Shown here piece after piece: positions 18,901 through 30,900 of a stretch of 64,000 nt of DNA. The position numbers and the translations under genes were made by a program. Within the stretch, counting starts at the first letter, position 1. Every line of letters begins with the position of its first letter. The notes below the pieces were generated by a model. That model was not told the DNA's origin. It searched no databases and was given only the letters and a program-made list of their open reading frames with translations. Source of the stretch: Limnomonas spitsbergensis (taxonomy: Eukaryota; Chlorophyta; Chlorophyceae; Chlamydomonadales); contig JAYJMM010000076.1 in assembly GCA_037349105.1 (NCBI GenBank), positions 892,501-956,500 on the forward strand, in the 5' to 3' direction.

Positions 18901-21900
18901 AATAGAAGTTCAATACCGGTACCTTAATCAATACCGGTACCTTAAAAATAGTAGATCAATACCGGTGCCTCTAAAATAGTAGAAATACAAATAATAGAGA
19001 AATGGTGAAAATAGTAGAAGTAGTGAAGAAATAGTAAAATAGGAGTGCAGAGACTAGAGATAAATATTATATACAAAATACTGGCGGCTCACGAATGAAA
19101 CCTGAAGAGCTTGATGCCAGCTTTGACCCTGTACCACAAGCAACAGGGGGGACATGTAAGTACGATACATACTGTATATTTGATTTGCCTTCACTCAGGT
19201 ATGAAACCATGATTTGTGTGTACGCTGTCCTCAACAACAGGTGACAATAAATCAGTATAGTTGTATTTGTAGTACGCCACATACTGCACACCTGCTGGTG
19301 TAGTACACCACACATTGCACACCTGTTGTTGTAGTACACCACACCTTGCACACCTGTTGTTGTAGTACACTGCACATTGCGGGTTTGTGTTGTAGTACAC
19401 CGCACATTGCACGCCTGTTGTTGTAGTACACCGCACATTGCGGGTTGGTGTTGTAGTACACCACACATTGCACACCTGTTGTTGTAGTACACCACACCTT
19501 GCACACCTGTTGTTGTAGTACACTGCACATTGCGGGTTTGTGTTGTAGTACACCGCACATTGCACGCCTGTTGTTGTAGTACACCGCACATTGCGGGTTG
19601 GTGTTGTAGTACACCACACATTGCACACCTGTTGTTGTAGTACACCACACCTTGCACACCTGTTGTTGTAGTACACTGCACGTTGCGGGTTGGTGTTGTA
19701 GTACACCGCACATTGCACACCTGTTGTTGTAGTACACCGCACATTGCACACCTGTTGTTGTAGTACACCGCACATTGCGGGTTGGTGTTGTCTACACCGC
19801 ACATTGCACACCTGTTGTTGTAGTACACCGCACCTTGCACACCTGTTGTTGTAGTACACCGCACATTGCGGGTTGGTGTTGTAGTACACCGCACATTGCA
19901 CACCTGTTGTTGTAGTACACCGCACATTGCACACCTGTTGTTGTAGTACACCGCACATTGCGGGTTGGTGTTGTCTACACCGCACATTGCACACCTGTTG
20001 TTGTAGTACACCGCACATTGCACACCTGTTGTTGTAGTACACCGCACATTGCGGGTTGGTGTTGTCTACACCGCACATTGCACACCTGTTGTTGTAGTAC
20101 ACCACACATTGCACACCTGTTGTTGTAGTACACCGCACATTGCGGGTTGGTGTTGATCGCTTTGGTGTACTCGGTAACTGCATCCGCATGCCGGCCTGAA
20201 GAGCAAGCATATGCACTTCAGTGTTCAAGCCTCAGACAAATACCACGAGTACGAAGTACTGCTGGTCTGAAGAGCAAACATGCATTTAAGTCTTCAGGCC
20301 TCAGGCATAAATATGAGTGCTATGCACTGCCGGCCCATTCTGTGCCTGTTTCACACTCTGTAGACCCCACCCTGGGCAGGCCGCCGAGCAGTAACCACTG
20401 GGTCGATGGGTTAGAGTTTAGAGTTTTAGGGTTTAGGGTTTAAACCCTTAACCCCCTGGGTAGCAACCACTGGGCCCCAGCTTTGATCTACTCACGGAAG
20501 GTGGCACAAGAAGCTGAGCAGGCTGCGCGAGACTTAACAATAATGCAGGCCGTTATGGAGCGAATTCCAGCCAAGCATTGTTCCAGCCAAGCATTGTTCC
20601 AGCCAACCCCATGGCGGCTGACCCTTCCCAAATGTCTCCAGCCCCCCTGTCAAGTATAGATTATTGCACTTGACCCAAACTTAACCCCTTCATCCTAAAC
20701 CCTTAGCCTCCAGCCCAACTGCCAGGTTTAGATCACTGCCCTCTTTGCGCCCCTCAGGTTCTCCCCTTGGGTATTTCCCTCTCCTCCTATCCCACCCTTC
20801 CTCTCACCCTTCCTCCCACCCTTTCTCCCACCCTTCCTCCCACCCTTTCTCCCACCCTTTCTCCCACCCTTTCTCCCCGGACACTGCCAACCCATACTTT
20901 CCCCTTTCTCCCCCCCCCACACTCCCCTCCCTCTTCGGCCTCCCTCCCCCCTACCCGGCCCAATAGCCAGGATCAGGTCATTGCCCTCCTTGATCCCCTC
21001 AGGTATTTTCCCTCTCCTCCCATCTTTTCTCCCCCCCCCCTACTCCCCTCCACACTCCCCCTTCCCTCCCTCCCCGGCCCACCTGTCAGATACAGATCAT
21101 TGCCCTTGGCCTTCTCTCCCCCACATGCCCCCCCCCCACACACTCCCCTCCCCCCTCCCCGGCCCACCTGCCAGGTACAGATCATTGCCCTTAGCTTTCA
21201 TCTTCTCCGCCTTCTCCGCTCGCTTTGGATCCACAACAGGCGCGGCAGGCGCGGGGGCGGGGCCCTTGACAGCTGGCTGAGGTGAGCCCGCAGCTGCAGT
21301 CCCCAGAGACCCAGTCATGGCCTGCAACGCAGGATTTGTTGGAGTACATGTGGTACGCATCAGTACATGCGGTACATTGCGGTACGCATCTGGACAGCAG
21401 TCCCCAGAGACCCAACAATGGTCTGCAACGCAGAATTCATTTCAGTAAGGTAGCTGAATTGTAGCTGGATTGTAGCTGACATTTGGGGAGATGAGAGAAA
21501 CACCGAGGCCTCATAAATCGACGCCTCCTTGCTAAATCACCAACACATCTGCATGCCAAGCTATTCAGGTTGGTTGCCCAAACCCTTAACCCTGAACCCT
21601 ACCATTTGTGCGATCTCCCCCTAGATCGCCCATAACCCTAAATCCGCAACCCTAAACCTGCAACCCAAACCCCGCAACCCTACCCTCTGTGCGATCTCCC
21701 TCCCAATCACCCTTAAGCTGCAACCCTACCCTTTTTGTGCAATCTCCCCCTCAACCCCCCTCAACCCGAACCCGCAACCCTACCATGTGTGCGATCTCCC
21801 GCTCAACCCCCCTCAATCGCTCCTTACCTTAAACCTGCAGCCCTACCATTTGTGCGACACCCCCCTAAATCGCTTTTAACCTTAAACCCGCAGCCCTACC

Positions 21901-24900
21901 ATTTGTGCGACACCCCCCTCAATCGCTCTTAACCTTAAACCCGCAACCCTACCATTTGTGCGACACCCCCCTCAATCGCTCTTAACCTTAAACCCGCAAC
22001 CCTACCATTTGTGCGACACCCCCCTCAATCGCTCTTAAACCCCTTTTACCCGCAACCCTACCATTTGTGCGACACCCCCCTCAATCGCTCTTAACCTTTA
22101 ACCCGCAACCCTACCATTTGTGCGACACCCCCCTCAATCGCTCTTAACCTTTAACCCGCAACCCTACCATTTGTGCGACACCCCCCTCAATCGCTCTTAA
22201 CCTTAAACCCGCAACCCTACCATTTGTGCGACACCCCCCTCAATCGCTCTTAACCTTTAACCCGCTCAATCGCTCTTAACCTTAAACCCGCAACCCTACC
22301 ATTTGTGCAACACCCCGCTCAATCGCTCTTAACCTTAAACCCGCAAGCCTACCATTTGTGTGATCTCCTCCAAAGTTCCCCAAAAACCCACAACCCTAAA
22401 CCCGCAACCCTACCATTTGTGCAATCTCCTCCTTGATGGTCCGAAAGCTGTCCTGGATCATGGGCGTCAACTTGTCCGCCACAGCAAGCAATCGCATGTC
22501 GAACCTGCGAGACCAAAGCAAAAGGCAAAGCAGGGCATCGTCCCACAATTTCTCCATTTTTTCATTGTCATTATTTGCCATATTTCCTATCGTCTCATAT
22601 TTTTTCCCAGCTACACTCCAGCATCCGGGTGAGAAAACATATGCTGTTAGGGCCTTTGGCCACTGGAAGCAATCGCATGTCGAACATACGAGTCCAAACC
22701 AGAAGACAAATCAGGGCGTCGTCCCTATTTTGTTTTCCAGCTACACTACAGCAGCATCCGGGGTAAGGAAACAAATATTAGCGGGTAAGAAAACAATTGC
22801 CGCTAGGGCCACTGGCCACTGGAAGCCATCGCAAGTCCAACCTGGGAGTCCCAAGAAAAGCAAAGCAGGGCGTTGTCCCATATTATTTCCAAATATACCC
22901 CATCATCATTAATTCCCCATATTTCCCTTTTTCATTATTTCCTTTTTCATTATTTCCCTTTTTCATTATTTCCTTTTTCATTATTTCCCTTTTTCATTAT
23001 TTCTCTTTTTCATTATTTCCCTTCGTCCCATACCACTTTCCAGCTACACTCCAGCATCTGGGGTATGAAAACATATGCCGCTAAGGCCATTGGCCATAGC
23101 AAGCAATCTCAAGTCCAACCTGGGAGTCCAAACCAAAAGACAATGCAAGGCATCGTCCCATGTTTGGATATCCAGCTACACTCCAGCTAGGATATCCAGC
23201 TACACTCCAGCATCCGGGGTGAGGGAACAAATGCTGGTTAGGCCACTGGCCACACCAAGCAATCGCAAGTCGAACATGCGAGCCCACAGAAAAACAATGC
23301 AGGGCATTATCCCATATCATTATTTTCCAGCTACACTGCAGCAGCAAACGGGGTATGAACAAGATGCCGCTAAGGCCACTGGCCACCAGAAGTAAACGCA
23401 TGCCCGACCTGTGAGGAAATAAAAATGAAGTGGAGCAGGGCATCGTCTGTTCCTATATTTCCAACTGAGGTACGTGTCAGCTGCATGCAGGCGTTCACGG
23501 GGCAAAACGAAAATAATGCAGCCCAAGCAGCAAGGAAAATCACATATCGAGCCGGCAAAAAAAGCAGTGCATCGTCAGGTATTTGGTTCCCCCCCCGCGA
23601 CCCAGCTACATTGATCAAGTCCGGGTTAAGTCAAAAATGCAAAACAAGACTGGCTGAGCTAACAGGGTCGGAACCAGCAAATAGAAGCTGGGCGCATCTT
23701 ATGTTTTTTTTTCTTTTTCCGCGCCCAACTCAGCGAGGGCCTGATGGGTGCAAAACCTGGACCAAACCATCAAAAATGCGAAGCAAGGCTGGCTGAGCTA
23801 GCATGATCAGGACCAGCAGGATGAAGCTGGGCGCATCTAAAATTTGTTTTCCCGTTTCCATTCCCAACCGGGCGAGGGCCCGATTGGTGCAATACCTGGA
23901 CCGAAGTACCGAACCAGCAAAGGCACCTGCACAAAAGTCAAGCGCACACCGCCCGCACCTCTGCGCCAAAATCGCAAAAGGCTTTGGGCGGTTCCGTCAA
24001 CTTCCAGTAACAAAAACTGTCATAACAAAAACATTTTTCCGGTCCGAGGTTTCTAGACTACGTGTTCCATCCGCACCTCTGCGCCGAGAAGAGTGTGATC
24101 GACACCGGCGAGCCGTCTCTCAGCGTTCCCACTGGGCATGTGACTGTCGGGCATCCCCCCAGCGAGGTGATGCCATGGAAGCACTGGACCAGCTTCACAA
24201 ACACATCACATTCCACCTGCGGTACAAGAGGTCAAGCAGTACAAAGGGAGGAGTGTGACTGGGCATGTGACTTTGGGGCATCCCCCCAGCGAGGTGATTC
24301 CATGGACGCACTGGACCAGCTTCACAAACACATCATACTCCAGCTTCGGTACGAGATGTACAGCAGTACCAATGGGAGAGTGTGACATGTACTGGGGGGC
24401 ATGTGACTGTCGGGCATCCACCCAATGAGGATATCCCATGGGAACACTGGACAAGCTCCACAAATAAATCACACTCCACCTGCGGTACGAGAGGCACAGC
24501 AGTACAAATGGGAGAGTGTGACATGTATTACAAGGACACGACAGTACAAAGGGAGAGAGTGGTGTGTGATGCACGAGACATTGTAGTGCAAGGAGGGAGT
24601 GTGACATGTAGTGCACGAGGCATTGCAGTATGAAGGGTGAAGTGTGGCGTGAAGCAAAAATGCCTGGCAGTACAAGGGGGGTGGAGTTTGGCATGTAGTA
24701 CGACATGGACGCCAGTGTCAAGGGTGTAGTGTAACATGTAGTGCAAGAGGCACAGCAGTACGCGTGGTGAAGAACAATGTGCAGTACAAGATGCATGGCA
24801 GTACACTGGGTGGGGTGTGACGTGCAGTACAAGATGCACGGCAGTACACGGGGTGGAGTGTGATGTGAGAGGCTAGGCAGTTCAAGGGGTATAGGGCGAC

Positions 24901-27900
24901 GTGCAATTCAAGAGGTACGGCAGTTTGGGGTGAATTTAATAGGGATAGGGAATTTAAGGGAAGGCATGCCCTAACGTAACAGAAGGAAGGCATGCCCTGA
25001 CGTTACGAAAGGAAGACATGCCCTGACGTACCTGGTTGGCAGTACGCTTTGGGGGTGGGAACGGCAGGCCCGGCAGTACCATGATGGTGTCCGGTTTCAC
25101 CGTCTGCTTCAGCAGCTCTGAAACCTCACGCATGAGCTCAGACGCCGTCTTGACCGACTGGACGCTCGGGCGGGGAGGCAGCGAGTCTGCGCTGCCAGGC
25201 TCGACCGCCGGCGTCGCCGCCGCCGCCGCCGTCGAATCGGAAGTATCAGACAGTTGTGGCGGCTGAGGTTCCTCCTCCTCATCTGGATCTCCGCCGAGTC
25301 CATCCTCCTCCCCATCATCACCGTCTTCTTCTTCTTCATCATCGTCATCTCGGCCATCCTCCACCAGTGCCTCCGGTTTAGGGTCTTGTGGCTCATCTGC
25401 TTTTGCGGCCGCCGCCGCACTCCCACCCGCCGCTACCTCCGGCGCAGGCGCCTTGGCGAGCGGCTCGGGCAGCACTGCAGCCAGGCCGGGGTCCCGTGCC
25501 AGTGCGGCGTGCAGCTCCTCTAGTCGCAGAGTGCGCGAGGCCTGGACCACGGCCTCCACGAAGCCACCGAGGCGGATGGCGCTTTCACTGCCCCCGGTCG
25601 CCTCGACAGCTGGGACCTCGACAGCCTGCCAAGCCGTGGAGTTGGTGGACAGAAAGCGGACCTGTGGGCAGGAAAACATTTGGGCGGGGTTTAGGGTGTA
25701 GGGTGTAGTGTGTACAAATTCACGTAAATAAAACCTCCGAGGCAGATGGCGCTTTCGCTGTCCCCGGTCGCCTCGACAGCTGGAACCTCGACAGCTTGCC
25801 CTGCTGTGGAGTTGGTGGACAGAAAGCGGACCTGTGCGCAGGAAAACATTTGGGCAGGGATAAGGATTTAGGGTTTAGGGTTAAGGTTTTAGGGCTAAGG
25901 GTTCAAGGTTGAGGGACGAGGGTTTATGATGCAGGGTTCAGGTTTAAGGGCTAAATTTGAAGGGTTCAAAAATAAACCCATCCAGGCGGAAGTGAGAATC
26001 CATCCCTCGCTGGGTAAGCTCAACAATCTTGAAGGACACTATCCTCTTTTTTGTAGTTGAATTAAGTTGTAGCTGAACTGTACTTGAGGCGCCGAGCCAC
26101 CGCAATAAAAAGGTAGCTGAGTGTGTGTGTGTGGGGGGGGGGGGGGGGGGCAGTGTTCACCAGCTGAACGGCTCCTGCCTGATCTGCGATACAATGTAGC
26201 TGAGTGTGTGTGTGGGGGGGGGGGGGGCGGAGTGGGCGGGGGGGGGGGGAACAGCGTTCACCAGTGCATCTTTTAGTGGGCACCAGACCACCTGTAGGGG
26301 GCCGCCAGGCGGCCAACACTGGGCCAATTGGGACGAATTCTTGACTATCCTATGGCCGGTGCCTCGAGCAGCAGGACATGCTGCCCCAGGCCCTCACGGC
26401 CGTAGGCCATGATGCAGCTGAATTGTGGCTGAAGCACGCTATAACTAGCATTTAGAAACTGAACGGCTCCTGTCTGATCCGCATTAAAAAGGTAGCGGAT
26501 GTATGTGTGGGGGGGGGGGGAGGGGACAGCGTTCACCAGCTGAACAGCTCCTGCCTAATCTGCACCCATGTGGCAGAACAATGTAGCTGAATTGTAGCCG
26601 AGCCACCGCAAAACAATGTACCTGAACTGCAGCAGAGCCAGGGTAACCCAGTACGGAATATGGTACAGTCAAACGGTCAAACGGTACGGTACGGTCCGTA
26701 CATAATGGGATGGGCTAATAAGAAAATGGACTAAACGGTAGTTCCAAACGGTACGGTACAGTGCGGGATACGGTACGGAATTTTCGCCAATACAGCCGTA
26801 CTGGGCAACCCTGAGCAGAGCCAGCGCGAAACAATGTAGCTGAACTGTAGCAAAGCCACCGCAAAACAATTAGCTGAACTGTAGCCGAGGCACCGCAAAA
26901 CAATGTAGATGTACTGTAGCCGAGGCACCGCAAAACAATGTAGATGTACTGTAGCCGAGCCACCGCAAAACAATGTAGCTGAACTGTAGCAGAGCCACCG
27001 CAAACGATGTAGCTGAACTGTAGCCAAGGTGAGAAAATTAGCCATGCCCACCAACTGCATGGCAACCTCCAACCCTCAACTCGTACGTCGTAATCCGTAG
27101 ACCTTGGATTCTTGGAACCCATATGCCCTCAACTCATAACCGTCAACACTGAACCATGCTGAAGCAGCTGTGCGGCAACCCTAAAACCTCACCTTAAACC
27201 CTCACCCCTAACCCCATGCTCACGACCACCCTTAAGCCTACACATGAAACCCTCAACCCCCAACCCTAACCCTCAACTTCAACCCTCGACCCTAACCCCA
27301 TGCTCACCAGCTGCACGGCTCCCGCCTGGTCCGCGCCCGCCCACTTGAGGATGGCCTTCTTCAACGCAACGGTTGCCGGCTGCAGCTCCGGTGCGCACAG
27401 GTCAAACAGGTCCTGAGCCACGACAAATTTAATGAGCTCACCACGCAGGTTGCCATTACCTGCTTGACGTGCAGGGGACAGAGGGCAGGGGTAGATAAGC
27501 GGGTAGGGCAGGTTGCTATTACCTCTCCGTGGGTAGGGGGCAGGGGGCAGGGGCAGATAAGTGGGTGGGGCAGGTTAACATTACCTGTTAGCGGGTAGGG
27601 GACAGGGGGCAGGGGCAGATAAGTGGGTAGGGCAGGTTAACATTACCTGTTAGCGGGTAGGGGATAGAGGGCAGGGGCAGATAAGTGGGTGGGGCAGGTT
27701 AACATTACCTGTTAGCGGGCAGGGGATAGAGGGCAGGGGCAGATAAGCGGGTGGGGCAGGTTAACATTACCTGTTAGCGGGCAGGGGATAGGGGGCAGGG
27801 GCAGATAAGCGGGTAGGGCAGGTTAACATTACCTGTTAGCGGGCAGAGGACAGGGGGCAGGGGCAGATAAGTGGGTAGGGCAGGTTAACATAACCTGTAA

Positions 27901-30900
27901 GCGGGCAGGGGACAGGGGGCAGGGGCAGATAAGTGGGTAGGGCAGGTTAACATTACCTGTTAGCGGGCAGGGGACAGGGGGCAGGGGCAGATAAGCGGGT
28001 GGGGCAGGTTAACATTACCTGTTAGCGGGCAGGGGACAGGGGGCAGGGGCAGATAAGTGGGTAGGGCAGGTTAACATTACCTGTTAGCGGGCAGGGGACA
28101 GGGGGCAGGGGCAGATAAGTGGGTGGGGCAGGTTAACATTACCTGTTAGCGGGTAGGGGATAGAGGGCAGGGGCAGATAAGTGGGTAGGGCAGGTTAACA
28201 TTACCTGTTAGCGGGTAGGGGATAGAGGGCAGGGGCAGATAAGTGGGTAGGGCAGGTTAACACAACCTGTTAGCGGATAGGGGATAGGGGGCAGGGGCAG
28301 ATAAGTGGGTAGGGCAGGTTAACATTACCTGTTAGCGGGCAGGGGACAGGGGGCAGGGGCAGATAAGCGGGTAGGGCAGGTTAACATTACCTGTTAGCGG
28401 GCAGGGGACAGGGGGCAGGGGCAGATAAGTGGGTAGGGCAGGTTAACATTACCTGTTAGCGGGCAGGGGACAGGGGGCAGGGGCAGATAAGTGGGTAGGG
28501 CAGGTTAACATTACCTGTTAGCGGGCAGGGGACAGGGGGCAGGGGCAGATAAGCGAGAAGGGGTAGGGAGGTGGGGGCAGAGGGAGGGATGAGGGGGCTG
28601 GGGACATGGCAGGGGCAGAGGCCGGGCAGCGGGCAGGTTCTCATCACCTATTTGCAGGCAGGAGCAGATAAGTAGACAGGGCAGGATGGAGGGCAGGGGG
28701 GAGGGCAGGGGGCGGGACAGGGTTTAGGGGTTTGGGTTCAGGTCTTATCGGGCAGAGCAGAAGTGCGGGCAGGATAGGGCCCCCATCCCACACAAATCCA
28801 CACACAAACATACCCTCACACAAAGCCCCCCACACACAGATCCCCACACAAATCTGGCCTACAGCATCCCACCTGGTACAGTCAGCAATGTACTGAGAGG
28901 GTGTCGGTAAAGGCCGCGGGGTTTTCGGTCCAAGGGCTCCAGGGTATAAGGTTTCGAAGAATGTAAGGTTTGAGGGTTGATGGCCAAAGAGTGCACGGTG
29001 TAGGGTTTGCGGGTTTTAAGTGTCAGGTTTGTGAAGGGTTGGGGGTTTCATAGATTCAGGGTCCAGGGTGGCAGTGGGTGTAGGCTCAACCAACATCCTG
29101 CACAGCACACACACCTGGCACGCCCAGCGCCTCGGCTGCCCTGACGAGCGTCTTGGAGTCCCTGGCCAGAACAGTCAGGCCTTGAAGGCCCTGCTGCTCA
29201 GCCCGGGTCGCCCCCGGGGGCGCAAACGCAGCTGGCCCGAGCACGCCCGGGCTGGGACGCAGCGCAAACAGGCCGCAGCAGGCGGCGGGCACCCGCGCCT
29301 CTCCGAGCCAGTCGGTGGCGATGGCTATGTGGGTCAGGCCAGTTGCCACAGCTACTGCGGCGCCTGCGTGGAGGCAATGGGGGACAGCCTCTGAGCCAGG
29401 CCCTTGTGAATCCGGCAAAAACAGTCCATACGGTTTGGGTCATACTTAGATTCAGGACTCAACATGTGCCGTAAGACCCCTCTACGGAACCAGCTCTCCA
29501 ACCCCGAACTTTCAGCATGAATCCGTAACCCTAAAAACCACGAACCCTAAACCATGAACCCTAAACCCTTAACCCCCTGGACCCTTAACCCTTTTCCGTC
29601 CCATCATTTACATGTAAAAGGGAGGCCTTAGCTTCTGTGGAAGATGTAGTTGAGCTTGCTGAAGGCTAGTCACTTCAGGGGCAGGGGATACGGTTTGCAT
29701 GACATTTTTATTTGGGAGTTGAACATGCTCTCCTTTCTGTCCTCTTGTGCCCTCTCCCTCTAGTTTCCCAGCAGACTTTTTGTTTGCCGACGTGGACGAG
29801 CTCTATTTAAGCAGGGCCCAGAGGTGTAATGTCATTAACACATGGTCGTAGGCCGTGACACTTTTTGTTTGCCGACGTGGACGAGCTCTATTTAAGAAGG
29901 GCCCAGAGGTGTAAAGTCATTAACACATGGTCGTAGGCCGTGACACTTTTTGTTTGCCGACGTGGACGAGCTCTATTTAAGCAGGGCCCAGAGGTGTGAT
30001 GTCATCAACACACGGTTGTAAGCCGTGACGTAGCTTAAGTGTAGCTGAACTGAGTTGAGGTGAATAACTGAACATGACTCAAGTTAAGCTGAAACGCGCC
30101 AAAACAAGCATTGACACGCACCTGTGCATGCTCCCCCCGCGATGCGCGTCATGTTCAGCGGGCTACCAAAGAGCCCCATCATGTCCAGGGCATGCGAACC
30201 CGTGCATGCGCCCCATGCGCCCCCAAATATGCGCACCTGTGCATGCGCCCCCCGCAATGCGCGTCTTGTTCAGCGGGCTACCAAAGTTGAGCCCCATCAT
30301 GTCCAGCCCCAGCGGCTGGTTGGCGGTCTTGCCCAGGCAGGTGGCCCCGGCCGCGACCAAGCGGTGCACGCAGAGCGCAGAGCCTGCGGCGGGGGCGCTC
30401 AGGCTGCGCCATGCGTCCACGCCGTGCGTCGTGGGCGCGCCGGCGACGTCGACGTCCTCCGAGACTACGAGAGAGAGGTCGCCCAGGGTGGGGGACAGCG
30501 GGCCGGTCTTGGCGGTGGGCGCCGGGGGCAGCAGGACTGATGCCACCTGGAGACATCGGGACCGAAAATATGGTTACCGTGATCTTCCGCGTTAATTTGA
30601 TGTTCCAGGGTGGGCGCCAGCGGGCCGGTCTTTGCGGCAGGCAATGGGGGCAACAGGACAGACGCCACCTGGAAAGATTGGAACAGAAAATTCAGTCACC
30701 GTACAGAAGATTTTCTGTGCCTTCCCACATCAATGATGCTGTATGGGGGTGACGGATCCATGCATTTACTTTCACTAATTTGGTTTACTGTGACTAATTT
30801 ACTAATTGTCGATTGTGAGCGCTCACAGGTTTCAGTCTAAAATTAAGTGCTGTTGCTGACAGTGTGCCCTGACAGCAGCATAAGCAGAAATCGTACTTCG

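Noticed and set aside
19067..20228. ORFs of 173 to 345 codons (CGVLQQQVCNV type)
   Set aside because: All three frames of the exon 9 edge array are open. Only the segment 20195-20117 fits the TPR protein.
24262..24355. A second complete copy of Toc64-like exon 6
   Set aside because: The copy stops before the 3' half (DGSPVSITLFSAQ) and has no phase-matching donor. It is one of the acceptor-edge copies.
29086..29443. Plus-strand ORF over Toc64-like exon 3
   Set aside because: The minus frame holds the conserved amidase-like sequence. The plus frame is a shadow.
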